Below, piece by piece: positions 1 through 8,781 of a stretch of 64,000 nucleotides of DNA (within the stretch, counting starts at the first letter, position 1; each line of letters starts with the position of its first letter). The notes beneath the pieces are model-generated. The model was not told the origin of the DNA. It saw only the letters and a program-made list of their open reading frames with translations, and did no database searches. Origin of the DNA: Photobacterium sp. DA100 (lineage in GTDB: Bacteria; Pseudomonadota; Gammaproteobacteria; Enterobacterales; Vibrionaceae); assembly GCF_029223585.1 (NCBI RefSeq), contig NZ_CP119424.1, positions 1,798,001-1,862,000 of the forward strand, in the 5' to 3' direction. The position numbers and the translations under genes were made by a program.

Positions 1-214
1 TTTGCTGCTAGATATTCTGCCAGCTGAAAACATCTTGTTTGCTTCTGAAATGATTGGTGCCGTTCGCGGTATCGATCCGGAGACCGGCCATTACTTCGAT
101 GATACCAAGCGTTACATCGACGCCAGTACCAAGGTTTCCGATGAAGAGAAATCCTTGATTTTCGAAGGCAATGCCCGCCGCGTATTCAGCCGCCTAAAGC
201 TCAACAATGTATAA
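1..214 (+). CDS. ligJ: 4-oxalomesaconate hydratase LigJ, C-terminal fragment
   Basis: Only the last 70 residues are present; the gene enters from beyond the left edge and stops with TAA at 212-214. The tail ends in a helix typical of amidohydrolase-2 family proteins (a segment reading EGNARRVFSRLK, comparable to the EGNA.R.F/Y.R end of many members). LigJ hydrates 4-oxalomesaconate to 4-carboxy-4-hydroxy-2-oxoadipate in protocatechuate 4,5-cleavage. The assignment leans on context: the next genes are the aldolase, tautomerase, hydrolase and dioxygenase of the same pathway, 12 bp downstream and on the same strand. The catalytic metal site lies outside the window, so another amidohydrolase of the same family cannot be excluded. 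Confidence 0.72.
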   Translation, partial: LLLDILPAENILFASEMIGAVRGIDPETGHYFDDTKRYIDASTKVSDEEKSLIFEGNARRVFSRLKLNNV

Positions 215-226
215 GGGAAGTGAACA

Positions 227-904
227 ATGAACAACAACGTCGTAGTGCAAAACATCGAACGCGTTAACCCAGAAATCATCCAGGGACTGGCTGAATGCGG
301 AGTAGCCACTGTCCATGAAGCTCAAGGTCGTAGAGGACTCTTGGCGGACTACATGCGTCCCATATACTCTGATGCCGCCGTTGCCGGTTCAGCCCTGACC
401 ATCTCAGGCGCAGCCGGCGACAACTGGATGATGCACGTGGCCATCGAACAAGCCCGTGAAGGCGATATCCTTGTTTTTGCCCCGACCTCCCCGTCAAACT
501 TCGGCTTCTTCGGCGATCTACTGGCCACCTCGGCGCAAGCCCGTGGCGTCGTTGGCTTGGTGATCGAAGGCGGTGTCCGTGATGTGCGCGACCTGAAAAA
601 GATGAACTTCCCGGTCTGGTCGAAACATGTCTTTAGCCAGGGAACCATCAAGGAAACCCTCGGCTCGGTCAATGTCCCTATGGTGTGTGCCGATGAGCTG
701 ATCAATCCGGGCGATGTCATTGTTGCCGACGATGACGGCGTCTGTGTGGTCCGCCGCGATGAAGCCGAACAAGTGCTTACCCTAGCCCGCGAAAGGATGG
801 CGAGAGAGGAAGAAAAACGGGTTCGTTTGGCAAACGGTGAGCTCGGCCTGGATATCTACAACATGCGCGGCCGGTTGGCAGAGAAGGGCCTGAAGTATGT
901 CTGA
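227..904 (+). CDS. ligK: 4-carboxy-4-hydroxy-2-oxoadipate aldolase (RraA-like)
   Basis: 225 residues, the normal length for RraA-fold CHA aldolases (LigK/GalC). The product is a cytoplasmic divalent-metal lyase splitting 4-carboxy-4-hydroxy-2-oxoadipate into pyruvate and oxaloacetate; the family also acts on 4-hydroxy-4-methyl-2-oxoglutarate. Visible signatures are the [21 protein letters not shown] stretch around residues 96-116 followed by VRD, containing the conserved Gly-Asp and Arg-Asp pairs that bind metal and pyruvate, and a late DDDGVCVV strand. A GGGAAG ribosome site lies 6 bp before the ATG. The end overlaps the start of the next gene by 8 bp, implying translational coupling. The regulator RraA shares this fold, but operon context favours the aldolase. 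Confidence 0.9.
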   Translation: MNNNVVVQNIERVNPEIIQGLAECGVATVHEAQGRRGLLADYMRPIYSDAAVAGSALTISGAAGDNWMMHVAIEQAREGDILVFAPTSPSNFGFFGDLLATSAQARGVVGLVIEGGVRDVRDLKKMNFPVWSKHVFSQGTIKETLGSVNVPMVCADELINPGDVIVADDDGVCVVRRDEAEQVLTLARERMAREEEKRVRLANGELGLDIYNMRGRLAEKGLKYV

Positions 905-1964
905 CCTAACTGCTGTCCGCTGTATGTGGATGCGGGGTGGCACCTCGAAAGGTGCCTACTTCCTCGCCAGCGATTTACCAAGCGACCCACAGCTGCGCGA
1001 TAACGTTTTACTTGGCGTAATGGGCTCTCCAGATCCCCGCCAGATTGATGGCATGGGCGGGGCTGATCCTCTCACCTCTAAGGTGGCCATCATCACGCCA
1101 TCGCAGCGCGAAGGCGTGGATGTCGACTACCTTTTTCTCCAAGTCTTCGTCGACAAGCCTGTTGTAAGCGACGGGCAAAACTGCGGCAATATCCTTGCCG
1201 GCGTGGCGCCCTTTGCTATTGAGCGTGGCTTGGTAGAGGCCAGAGACGGCGAAACGTCCGTCACTGTCTACATGGAAAATACCGGTCAAATCGCTGAATG
1301 CCTGGTGCCGACTCCGAACAAGATTGTGAGCTATCAGGGTAACGCGGCTATCGACGGCGTACCTGGCACTGCCGCCCCAATCGCAGTGACTTTCCGCGAT
1401 ACGGCGGGCTCAAGTTGCGGGGCCCTGCTGCCGACCGGGCGTCAATTCGACAACATCGACGGGGTTGCCACCACCCTTATCGACAATGGTATGCCGGTTG
1501 TTGTCATTCGCGCCGAAGATGTGGGAATCGAAGGTAATGAAAGCCGGGATGAACTCGATAATAACGAAGCGCTCAAAGCCCGCCTGGAATCTATCCGATT
1601 ACAAGCAGGCCCGATGATGAACCTTGGCGATGTCACTGACAAATCCGTCCCGAAAATGTCACTGGTAAGCCCGGCACAACATGGTGGGGCTATCTCGACC
1701 CGCACATTTATCCCTCACCGCTGTCATGCCTCTATAGGAGTGTTAGGTGCCGTGAGTGTGGCATCCGCCTGCTTGTTACCAAAATCGCCGGCCTTTGAGC
1801 TAGCCAGTGTTGAAGTTGGTGACACGATGACATTGGACATCGAACACCCAACCGGCGCACTGACCGTCATTGTTAACCGAAGTGATGATGACGAGAGCGC
1901 TGCAATATTGAGAACAGCAAAAAAGCTGTTCGATGGCAATGTATTCGTCGCAAACCAATTTTAA
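897..1964 (+). CDS. ligU: 4-oxalomesaconate tautomerase (PrpF family)
   Basis: 355 residues of the PrpF/DUF453 family, which has a diaminopimelate-epimerase-like fold. The N-terminal motif [14 protein letters not shown] is the family hallmark, and [15 protein letters not shown] (around 95-109) carries a conserved Cys of the active site. LigU/GalD tautomerises the keto and enol forms of 4-oxalomesaconate so that LigJ can hydrate it. The gene overlaps ligK by 8 bp and is followed 22 bp later by ligI. PrpF of the methylcitrate pathway is the main alternative, but no prp genes are nearby and all neighbours belong to protocatechuate catabolism. Confidence 0.88.
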   Translation: MSDLTAVRCMWMRGGTSKGAYFLASDLPSDPQLRDNVLLGVMGSPDPRQIDGMGGADPLTSKVAIITPSQREGVDVDYLFLQVFVDKPVVSDGQNCGNILAGVAPFAIERGLVEARDGETSVTVYMENTGQIAECLVPTPNKIVSYQGNAAIDGVPGTAAPIAVTFRDTAGSSCGALLPTGRQFDNIDGVATTLIDNGMPVVVIRAEDVGIEGNESRDELDNNEALKARLESIRLQAGPMMNLGDVTDKSVPKMSLVSPAQHGGAISTRTFIPHRCHASIGVLGAVSVASACLLPKSPAFELASVEVGDTMTLDIEHPTGALTVIVNRSDDDESAAILRTAKKLFDGNVFVANQF

Positions 1965-1986
1965 AAATAACGAAAAAGGAATAAAC

Positions 1987-2862
1987 ATGGACGCTGATTA
2001 CCTCCCTTTCCATCCAAATCCTCGTACTCCGGCATTTAAGGTTCCGGCAGACGCAGTGGACGCCCATTGCCATGTCTTTGGCCCTGCAGCCCAATTCCCG
2101 TATTCTCCGAAGCGCAAATACACCCCGTGCGATGCCAGCAAGGATCAGTTGTTTGCTCTTCGCGATCACCTAGGTTTTAGCCGCAACGTGATCGTCCAAG
2201 CCTCTTGCCATGGCACTGACAATGCCGCTCTGATCGATGCTCTGCACACTGCCGGAGAGCTTGCCCGTGGTGTTGCCGTCGTGGATGAGTCCATCACTGA
2301 AGAAGAGCTTCTTACCATGCACCAGGCTGGCGTGCGGGGTGTGCGTTTCAATTTCGTCAAACGTTTAGTTGATACCACACCGAAATCGGTATTCAAAAAC
2401 ATCGCGGCGAAAATCCGTCCATTTGGCTGGCATATCGTGGTGTATTTCGAAGCCCAAGATCTTGAAGAGATCGCACCTTTCCTCGAAGAGCTAGATACCA
2501 CCATTGTGATTGACCACATGGGGCGACCTGATGTCAGCAAACCTGTTGACGGCCCTGAATTTCAAGCCTTCGTCAACCTGATGGAGCGAAACCCGCACTT
2601 CTGGACCAAAGTCAGTTGCCCAGAAAGACTGACCCAAACCCCACCGGATTACAGCGATGTGGTGCCGTTTGCCAAGTACTTGGTAGAACGCTTCCCAGAG
2701 CGAGTGCTATGGGGCACCGACTGGCCACACCCAAATATGAAATCCCATACCCCGGATGACGGCCAACTGGTTGATGTGATCCCGCTGATCGCACCAACCC
2801 CAGCCCTACAACAAGCGCTATTAGTCACCAACCCCGATAAACTTTACTGGCAACAAGCCTAG
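1987..2862 (+). CDS. ligI: 2-pyrone-4,6-dicarboxylate hydrolase
   Basis: 291 residues from the ATG at 1987, chosen because an AAAAGGA site lies just upstream and the protein then starts like its relatives; an in-frame ATG at 1933 would overlap ligU. It is an amidohydrolase-superfamily TIM barrel that opens the lactone ring of 2-pyrone-4,6-dicarboxylate to give 4-oxalomesaconate. Visible motifs: VDAHCHVFGP near residue 25 (the HxH pair), VIVQASCHGTDN, IDHMGRPD near 178, and WGTDWPHPN near 237 with the catalytic Asp. Length and motif order match LigI. It acts between the dehydrogenase step and LigU/LigJ. Confidence 0.92.
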   Translation: MDADYLPFHPNPRTPAFKVPADAVDAHCHVFGPAAQFPYSPKRKYTPCDASKDQLFALRDHLGFSRNVIVQASCHGTDNAALIDALHTAGELARGVAVVDESITEEELLTMHQAGVRGVRFNFVKRLVDTTPKSVFKNIAAKIRPFGWHIVVYFEAQDLEEIAPFLEELDTTIVIDHMGRPDVSKPVDGPEFQAFVNLMERNPHFWTKVSCPERLTQTPPDYSDVVPFAKYLVERFPERVLWGTDWPHPNMKSHTPDDGQLVDVIPLIAPTPALQQALLVTNPDKLYWQQA

Positions 2863-2871
2863 GGAGAGCAG

Positions 2872-3225
2872 ATGTCTTATCTCGATAATCCAAACGCCAT
2901 TGAAGGCACCACCATGTTCGACGGCACCATGGCCCGAAAAGGCTATGATCTGAACAAAATGTGTTACTCCCTCAACAACGCCGAGGCCAGAGCCGCCTTT
3001 TCCGCTGATGAGATGACCTACTGCGACAAGTTCAACCTGACCGACGCACAAAAACAGGCCATCGCCAACCGCGATGTACTGGGGCTCATCGCTGAAGGCG
3101 GCAGCATTTATTACCTCGCCAAGTTTGTTGGTTTGCTGGGCCTTAACATGCAAGACATCGGGGCTATCCAAACAGGCGTCACACTAGAAGAATTCAACCA
3201 AAAACTGCGCAATCCAGGGAGCTAA
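2872..3225 (+). CDS. ligA: protocatechuate 4,5-dioxygenase alpha subunit
   Basis: 117 residues, the small all-helical subunit of the class III extradiol dioxygenase LigAB. It caps the active site of the beta subunit and does not bind iron. The central helices resemble LigA (NKMCYSLNNAEARAAF followed by Y..KF.LT..Q..A). A strong AGGGAGAG ribosome site sits before the ATG. LigB starts only 3 bp after the stop, as expected for subunits made in equal amounts. The subunits are separate here, unlike fused homologues in some taxa. Confidence 0.94.
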   Translation: MSYLDNPNAIEGTTMFDGTMARKGYDLNKMCYSLNNAEARAAFSADEMTYCDKFNLTDAQKQAIANRDVLGLIAEGGSIYYLAKFVGLLGLNMQDIGAIQTGVTLEEFNQKLRNPGS

Positions 3226-3228
3226 GCC

Positions 3229-4074
3229 ATGGCCAAGATCATCGGTGGTATCACCACATCACATATTCCGCTCATCGGCAAAGCAATCGCTGAAGGCTCG
3301 CAGCAGACCCCATACTGGAAGCCTTTCTTTGATGCTTACCCGCCTATCCATAACTGGCTGGAAGAAGAGCAGCCTGACGTTGCAATTGTGTTCTACAACG
3401 ATCATGGCCTGGAGTTTTTCCTCGATAAAAAACCAACCTTTGCCATTGGCGCTGCCGAGGAATACCACAATGCCGACGAAGGCTGGGGGATCAACACTAT
3501 CCCGCCCATCAAGGGCGCACCAGAGTTATCATGGCACATCTGCAATCAGCTGGTTGAAAACGAGTTTGATATTACCATCTGCCAGGAAATGAAGGTCGAC
3601 CACGGCCTTACTGTTCCGATGCAGTTGATGTGGCCAAACAACAGCTATGGCCATATGAAGGTGATCCCGGTTTGTATTAACGTTGAACAACACCCGATGC
3701 CATCACCCAAGCGATGCTTTGATATGGGCAAGGCATTAGGTGATGCGATCCGCTCGTTCGATAAAGATCTAAAGGTGGTGATTCTGGGTACCGGCGGTTT
3801 GTCCCACCAGCTTGATGGCGAGCGTGCTGGTTTTATTAATACCGAGTTCGACCGCTACTGCATGGACAAGATCATCAGCGAGCCAGAAGCCCTGACCAAA
3901 CTGAGTATCCGCGATCTTGTTGTCGAAGCCGGATCGCAAGGCCCTGAGCTGATCCTCTGGCTGGGTATGCGCGGCGCACTATCCGACAACCTCAAGGTGC
4001 TACACAGCAATTACCACTATCCTATCTCAAACACAGGTGCGGGCACCATGCTGATTAAAGAGCAGCAGCCGTAA
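3229..4074 (+). CDS. ligB: protocatechuate 4,5-dioxygenase beta subunit
   Basis: 281 residues, the catalytic Fe(II) subunit opening the protocatechuate ring between C4 and C5 to 4-carboxy-2-hydroxymuconate-6-semialdehyde. Metal ligands by comparison with LigAB are His12 (TTSHIP), His59 (YNDHG) and Glu240 (SQGPELILW). His193 in GTGGLSHQLDG matches the catalytic base. The ribosome site AGGGAG lies in the ligA-ligB junction. The gene closes the operon and is followed by a hairpin terminator. No LigC dehydrogenase is in the window, so it is probably upstream or elsewhere. Confidence 0.95.
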   Translation: MAKIIGGITTSHIPLIGKAIAEGSQQTPYWKPFFDAYPPIHNWLEEEQPDVAIVFYNDHGLEFFLDKKPTFAIGAAEEYHNADEGWGINTIPPIKGAPELSWHICNQLVENEFDITICQEMKVDHGLTVPMQLMWPNNSYGHMKVIPVCINVEQHPMPSPKRCFDMGKALGDAIRSFDKDLKVVILGTGGLSHQLDGERAGFINTEFDRYCMDKIISEPEALTKLSIRDLVVEAGSQGPELILWLGMRGALSDNLKVLHSNYHYPISNTGAGTMLIKEQQP

Positions 4075-4110
4075 TTGCAGCTTTTGATACTGAACGGACC
4101 AAATAGCAAA

Positions 4111-4133
4111 AGGGTATTCGCTTTGAATACCCT
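4111..4133. terminator. bidirectional terminator between ligB and the M48 gene
   Basis: A perfect 9-bp stem AGGGTATTC / GAATACCCT with a 5-nt loop lies between two convergent genes. It is flanked by an A-rich side (left) and a T-rich side (right, CTTCCTTTGATTT), so it can serve both strands. Confidence 0.8.
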
Positions 4134-4155
4134 CTTCCTTTGATTTAACAAGAAG

Positions 4156-5781
4156 TTAAATTTCAACAAAGCTCGTAATCGAATCAAAGAGCCCTTTGCT
4201 GGCTTTCTTGGTGTCTTCTGGTATGGCGACACCAGCCGCTTGTTGGCATTGCACCACTATATTCTGCTCTTTAACGTTATGACATCGCTTAAGGTGCTCA
4301 TCCAACTTTGCTTGCTCACCCATACTACGATACAAAGCAACGTATTCCGGTAAGAAAGGCTTATCCGAACCTATGGTAGCCTTCGCTTTGTTTAACACCT
4401 GTTCAGCTTTTTGATGCTGCTTCTGTGAACGGAAAGCTTGCGAGGCCAATGCAAATGTTTGAATAGAGGCATAATCCCAGTTTTTAATTAGTGCTAAATT
4501 CTGAGCAGCTTTATCAGGCTTATTCTGTAGCTTTCTGACGGTATAGTAAGCCAGCCTTGGATAGGCATGTGAGCTTGTCGGCCCCGATACTGCTTGGCGA
4601 GCAAGTTTTTCGGCTTTATCCAAATCACCAAACTCAACAGCGCGCATGGCCTCAGAGGCAGCCCAATAGTTTTTCTGGATCTGTTTAGCCTTACCTGAAT
4701 GAAGAGCTTTATTCATCTTCTCAGTGGAAAAGTCTCGCCTGCGCTCTATACGGTACTCACGCTTTACATAATGATTTAAATCCTGCTTCCTTTCACTGGG
4801 TGAGTTATGCCGATCGGCAAAATCTTGCAACAGACGCGTTGCAGCTTCATTGGCAGCCAAATAACCTAACGTCTCTAAGTTTGAGCCATTTACGTGTTTT
4901 TCTGCCTTACTGGCCATTGAGACAAAACTTTGAAAATCCTGTTTTTTGGCCGCCAGTTGAGCCTTATTGAACACCTGACTACTTTCAAGCCTATCCATCA
5001 CATCATAATAAGCTCTGGCGCTATAACCCGCTTTTACGATCAAATCCACGCCAAGCAGATCAGCTTCATCTTCGTCTTGCCGACTCATTGAGGAGCTCAA
5101 CACATCACGACTTAAGCGATTAATTGTCACTCCGATACGATATGAATCGGTCAACGCTTTATTGGCACTTGCTGAATTCTTGGAAGATAACTTAATGCCA
5201 TTGGCCGTTTTTTGCGTCTCTAGATCACTAACAACAGCAGAGACCATAGCGATATTTGCAGCCTTGCTCACCAAGGCACTTTGCTTAGCAAAGTACTCAT
5301 TCGTATCATTATGATCTAGCAGTATATGGGATAACTCATGAGCAATGATAAATGCTAACTCATCTTCAGAATCAGCATCCCCCAAGACCCCCTGAGTAAC
5401 CACAATCGTGTCCATAGTTGCCAGAGCCGAATAGTTTCTATCCGCAGAGATAACAACTTTAATATCCCTATCAACCGGTTGCCCCCATGTATCCAGTAAT
5501 TTAGCGAGTATCCCATTCAGATATTTTTCAGCATAAGGGTTTGCTATCAGATTTTTATCTGCTGCCGCACGATAAAACACCCTATCTTCTTCCGCCACCT
5601 CTGATTTCTCACTTGTCACGGTTTGCTTGGCATGGGTTTGATTGGTTTCTGGCGTCAGAGAATGAATATATTTCCCATCCACCCCCTCATAAGTGCTTCC
5701 TGTCAGGGTTTTAAGGCTATCCATCGCACAGCCAGACAACATTCCGGACATAACCAATAGAGCAATATATTGACGCATCAT
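4156..5781 (-). CDS. M48-family metalloprotease lipoprotein with TPR-like tail
   Basis: 541 residues from the ATG at 5781, whose A is shared with the TAA stop of the upstream gene (TAATG coupling). The N-terminus is a lipoprotein signal with lipobox LSGC (Cys18). The zinc-protease motif HELSH (residues 148-152) and a downstream EDEADLLG segment supplying the third ligand place it in M48 (BepA/LoiP/YcaL-like). The C-terminal half is helical with repeat-like KAEKLARQAV / KAEQVLNKAK segments resembling TPRs, as in BepA. Expected role: periplasmic quality control of envelope proteins, anchored to a membrane. It is the last gene of a three-gene minus-strand operon with a secreted protein and a CHASE2 protein. 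Confidence 0.85.
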   Translation of the reverse strand: MMRQYIALLVMSGMLSGCAMDSLKTLTGSTYEGVDGKYIHSLTPETNQTHAKQTVTSEKSEVAEEDRVFYRAAADKNLIANPYAEKYLNGILAKLLDTWGQPVDRDIKVVISADRNYSALATMDTIVVTQGVLGDADSEDELAFIIAHELSHILLDHNDTNEYFAKQSALVSKAANIAMVSAVVSDLETQKTANGIKLSSKNSASANKALTDSYRIGVTINRLSRDVLSSSMSRQDEDEADLLGVDLIVKAGYSARAYYDVMDRLESSQVFNKAQLAAKKQDFQSFVSMASKAEKHVNGSNLETLGYLAANEAATRLLQDFADRHNSPSERKQDLNHYVKREYRIERRRDFSTEKMNKALHSGKAKQIQKNYWAASEAMRAVEFGDLDKAEKLARQAVSGPTSSHAYPRLAYYTVRKLQNKPDKAAQNLALIKNWDYASIQTFALASQAFRSQKQHQKAEQVLNKAKATIGSDKPFLPEYVALYRSMGEQAKLDEHLKRCHNVKEQNIVVQCQQAAGVAIPEDTKKASKGLFDSITSFVEI

Positions 5782-6155
5782 TAACACCCTTCTCCAAGTC
5801 CGTGGGTAGAGAAAACTTGCTTATCTGATTTTTTCGAAATCGTCTGTTGGGTGCAGACAATAGAAGCAACAGCTTTGTGATTTAACTCAACCTCGGTGAT
5901 ATGGACCCATTTCTCATGACCAAGGTGTTCAAACATCAACATGCCTTCTTTTTTGTCATAACTTGCGACGATGACGGTTTCTTCTTTAGGGTCCGGCAAG
6001 CTTGATTTATCAACATCCGTACAGTCCAACTTCCCATCGCAAATTTCGACAGAGTCCATAAGGAAATCCAATATCAATACTTTATCTTGCGCTGCCGCTG
6101 GATATGCCATTAACGCGAAAACAAAACCTAACCACTTAATGTTTTGGAAAAACAT
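5781..6155 (-). CDS. small secreted protein, function unknown
   Basis: 124 residues with a Sec signal peptide (hydrophobic FVFALMAYPAAAQ, cleavage near AAA-Q22). The mature part holds four Cys (EICDGKLDC, IVCTQQ and a C-terminal GC), so two disulfides are possible in the periplasm. A good AGGAG site lies 5 bp before the ATG. It lies between the CHASE2 gene (10 bp gap) and the M48 gene (stop/start overlap), so it is cotranscribed with both. I do not recognise a family; a periplasmic partner or substrate of either neighbour is an inference. Confidence 0.7.
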   Translation of the reverse strand: MFFQNIKWLGFVFALMAYPAAAQDKVLILDFLMDSVEICDGKLDCTDVDKSSLPDPKEETVIVASYDKKEGMLMFEHLGHEKWVHITEVELNHKAVASIVCTQQTISKKSDKQVFSTHGLGEGC

Positions 6156-6165
6156 AGCTACTCCT

Positions 6166-7599
6166 TTATCTATTGTTCAGTGTTTTAATTGAGTGGATAT
6201 AACAAATAACTTTCTCTCGGATATGGCTTGCTTTATTGATAGCAAACTTCTTAACCGCCTCAAGAAAGTAGAATAGAAAAATAGGAAGATCCAAGAAAAG
6301 GATCATCAACAATCCATACCAGTTTGGTGCACCGACTTTTAAAATAAAATGACACACCAAAACTGAAGCCATGATAAGCACAATAATACATAGCGTCGGC
6401 TTAATACCTGAATATATTTGACTACGTGAATTGAGAGTCTCACCATCGGTCAACTCATTTTCTAGATGCGTATAGCGATACCAAATAACGAGAAACAACA
6501 CTCCAACTTGAACGATGATTTCGATGAGATCTGCAAGGCTTAAACTGAAAAAACCAATTTTTTCTGGCACATGCCAATAGTCAGTATCAATATTTATTAA
6601 ATTGTCCAAAGCCATGGCATGGTAGTAAACCCCTGGCAAACTGCCATGAACCGGAGAGCGTACAATATCTGTACCTCCGGGGAGATAATATCCAACCAGA
6701 ACTAATCGGTTTTGTATTGCTTTACTTAGTGCCTCTGACTTGAGTGATCCTGACTCAAATAGCTTAGCGGCTGAAATAGAAAGGAAGGGAGGGCATCTTT
6801 GCCTTAGCCCCTCATCGAGCGCTTCGTCAGTCTGCACACCTTGGGTAAGGCTAAGGTTAAGAAGGTCCCAAAACTGAGAAAACTGACTACTAGATACTTG
6901 TCCGCATTCATGGCTCAATGGGAAGTAGCTATTTTGCTGACTATCAAACTTATTCGTCCACTGAACCATCATAGGTTCAATAAAACTTTTTATTGGGTCT
7001 TGTAATGAATCACTGCAACGCCCTTTTTCTGCAGTGCACCAAGCTTGATAAAGCGACATCGCTGCGGTTTCAGATTTACTTCCATTCCAATCGACATACA
7101 ACGGGTAATAATGCTGGTAACCGCTCCAAGAAACTGCTGTTAATTGGCTTACTTGAGAAATCTTGTATCGAAGTGAAGTTTCATCATTCAATATAGACTC
7201 AGTATCATAGTCAGTATCGCTACTCATAAAAACTGGAAAATTCTGAGAATCCAACGTTTTTAACCAACGATCTAAACGAGGAGAGTGTTCATAATGTTGA
7301 AGAATATCAAAAAAAACAGCCTTCGGTTTATGAGCACTAATAACTTTCAAAATATTAGAAAGATTACGGTACGTCACAGGGTACTTTTCTGTTTGGCGTA
7401 GAAATGTATCGTCTATCAATATGACAGCTATTTCCTGAGAAACCTCCTCACTATAGAATGGAGACCACAATCGTAGAATATGATCTTCATAATGTTTCTC
7501 TGCCGCATTTCTGACGCCAAGAGGGTCGACAACAAAAGCAAAAAGAATCATTGCCGTCGTAATTAGCGCACGAGCTAACACTGTCTGATTAAAAGCCAT
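6166..7599 (-). CDS. CHASE2-domain membrane protein without visible output domain
   Basis: 477 residues. One N-terminal transmembrane segment (about 9-27) is followed by a long extracytoplasmic CHASE2-like domain: VILIDDTFL near 60, a KAVFFDI strand near 94, and the closing RLVLVGYYLPGGTDIVRSPV plus LPGVYYHAMALDNL near 325-345. Three further transmembrane segments lie at about 350-440. CHASE2 is a periplasmic sensor domain usually joined to adenylate cyclase, kinase or GGDEF domains. Here the protein ends soon after the last helix with no catalytic domain, so any output must come from a partner. First gene of the operon with the secreted protein and the M48 protease; its start has only a weak ribosome site. 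Confidence 0.8.
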   Translation of the reverse strand: MAFNQTVLARALITTAMILFAFVVDPLGVRNAAEKHYEDHILRLWSPFYSEEVSQEIAVILIDDTFLRQTEKYPVTYRNLSNILKVISAHKPKAVFFDILQHYEHSPRLDRWLKTLDSQNFPVFMSSDTDYDTESILNDETSLRYKISQVSQLTAVSWSGYQHYYPLYVDWNGSKSETAAMSLYQAWCTAEKGRCSDSLQDPIKSFIEPMMVQWTNKFDSQQNSYFPLSHECGQVSSSQFSQFWDLLNLSLTQGVQTDEALDEGLRQRCPPFLSISAAKLFESGSLKSEALSKAIQNRLVLVGYYLPGGTDIVRSPVHGSLPGVYYHAMALDNLINIDTDYWHVPEKIGFFSLSLADLIEIIVQVGVLFLVIWYRYTHLENELTDGETLNSRSQIYSGIKPTLCIIVLIMASVLVCHFILKVGAPNWYGLLMILFLDLPIFLFYFLEAVKKFAINKASHIREKVICYIHSIKTLNNR

Positions 7600-7989
7600 A
7601 TAAACGTTGTTTATTCTTCTCTGAACAAGAGCCTTATTAAAATTTCAAATAGCAAAAATTTTTAAGTAAGCAAACCCATACACAATTGTAAGTAAATGTT
7701 AGCAGCCCAATTTAAAACCATATGCCACACGTATCACAAATTCGTGATGTTAATTCAAAAACACCATTCAATATTTATTAATTTATTGATAAATAATAAA
7801 AAATGTCTGTTTTATAAAACAAAAGACCAATATACTAGACACACCAAAGCGTCAAAATATTGACACGTAAGCTTCAATCTAATTTTTTAAAGTCAATCTA
7901 TTACACATATTGGCTAATAAAGCCTTAAGGGTCGGGCCCTATTTTTCAATCTTTATCAAACGATAGAGCAATGATGTCCAAGCTAGTTG
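7600..7989. other. AT-rich intergenic region upstream of the CHASE2 operon
   Basis: About 390 bp of AT-rich DNA with no convincing gene. It should hold the promoter of the minus-strand CHASE2 operon; no single promoter stands out. It runs on the right into the tRNA-derived repeats. Confidence 0.5.
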
Positions 7990-8576
7990 TTGGCAGCCCT
8001 GCCATCGTCGGAGGGCTGACGCCTATGTTCAACGCATACAAAAAAGCCCCGCCTTTCGATGAGGGCTTCAGTGTAGTGGCGGAGCGGCCGGGCTTGCGTC
8101 CAAGCGGGACTCATCAGTCCGCAGGACTGACGCCTATGTTCAACGCATACAAAAAAGGCCCAGTCTTTCGACTGAGCCTCAGTGTAGTGGCGGAGCGGAC
8201 GGACTTGATGGTCCGGCACCACGGTGGGGACGCCTAGTTCCGCAGACAAAAGTGCGCAGCACTTTCGGGAGCGTTAGATACAAAAAAGCCCTCGTCTTTC
8301 GTCGGGGACGCCTAGTTAAGGGCTTCAGTGTAGTGGCGGAGCGGCCGGGCTTGCGTCCAAGCGGGACTCATCAGTCCGCAGGACTGACGCCTATGTTCAA
8401 CGCATACAAAAAAGGCCCAGTCTTGCGACTGAGCCTCAGTGTAGTGGCGGAGCGGCCGGGCTTGATGGTCCGGCACCACGGTGGGGACGCCTAGTTCCGC
8501 AGACAAAAGTGCGCAGCACTTTCGGGAGCGTTAGATACAAAAAAGCCCTCGTCTTTCGACAAGGGCTTCAGTGTAG
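7990..8576 (-). repeat. tandem tRNA-Asp 3'-end/terminator repeats (rtT-like)
   Basis: Directly downstream (minus strand) of tRNA-Asp lie two long tandem units with starts at 8063, 8320 and 8563, giving periods of 257 and 243 bp. Each contains copies of the tRNA acceptor end (TGGCGGAGCGG as read on plus), the flank CAGTGTAG and terminator-like hairpins with A-runs (about 8041, 8151, 8283, 8407, 8539). Within a unit there are also paired short repeats (GCCTATGTTCAACGCATACA, GTCCGCAGGACTGACGCC). The design recalls the rtT repeats after E. coli tyrT, where tRNA 3' fragments are tandemly duplicated. Open frames across the repeats on both strands are low-complexity products of the repetition, not credible genes. 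Confidence 0.85.
8539..8568 (-). terminator. Rho-independent terminator of tRNA-Asp
   Basis: On the minus strand, AGCCCTTGTC-GAAA-GACGAGGGCT (one mismatch) is followed by a run of six T. It lies 9 bp past the CCA end of tRNA-Asp. Confidence 0.85.
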
Positions 8577-8653
8577 TGGCGGAGCGGACGGGACTCGAAC
8601 CCGCGACCCCCGGCGTGACAGGCCGGTATTCTAACCAACTGAACTACCGCTCC
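8577..8653 (-). tRNA. tRNA-Asp (GTC)
   Basis: 77 nt with encoded CCA. Acceptor GGAGCGG pairs with CCGCTCC, the D-arm has AGTTGGTTAGA, the anticodon loop reads CTGTCAC (anticodon GTC), and the T-arm has GGTTCGAGTCC. It matches the bacterial tRNA-Asp pattern throughout. It probably shares a transcript with the upstream tRNA-Ser, since no clear promoter was seen between them. Confidence 0.97.
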
Positions 8654-8685
8654 AATTCTGTGTGAAACTCGGCTTAAAACCTAGT

Positions 8686-8781
8686 TTCTAGAATGTGGTG
8701 GAGACGCTCTGAGTATGGAGGATTTGAACCCTGCTTACCCAGAAGGTCAAATAACCAGTATTGCTACTGACTATTAGAATG
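8686..8781 (-). repeat. decayed tRNA 3'-half remnant between tRNA-Ser and tRNA-Asp
   Basis: Read on minus, the segment contains GGGTTCAAATCC (T-arm-like), then CTCCATACTCAGAGCG and an acceptor/CCA-like TCTCCACCACATTC. The same pattern recurs twice near 23.94-24.10 kb next to another tRNA-Ser insertion site. It is a member of a tRNA-derived repeat family rather than a functional tRNA: there is no anticodon arm. Confidence 0.65.

Noticed and set aside
7971..8506. Several open frames of 60-90 codons on both strands in the repeat array
   Set aside because: They repeat the same peptide blocks in parallel with the DNA repeats, have no ribosome sites and overlap tRNA 3' ends and terminators.
7990..8576. 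Possible CRISPR array
   Set aside because: Units are about 250 bp, only two to three in number, and consist of tRNA ends and terminators; there are no short regularly spaced repeats and no cas genes.
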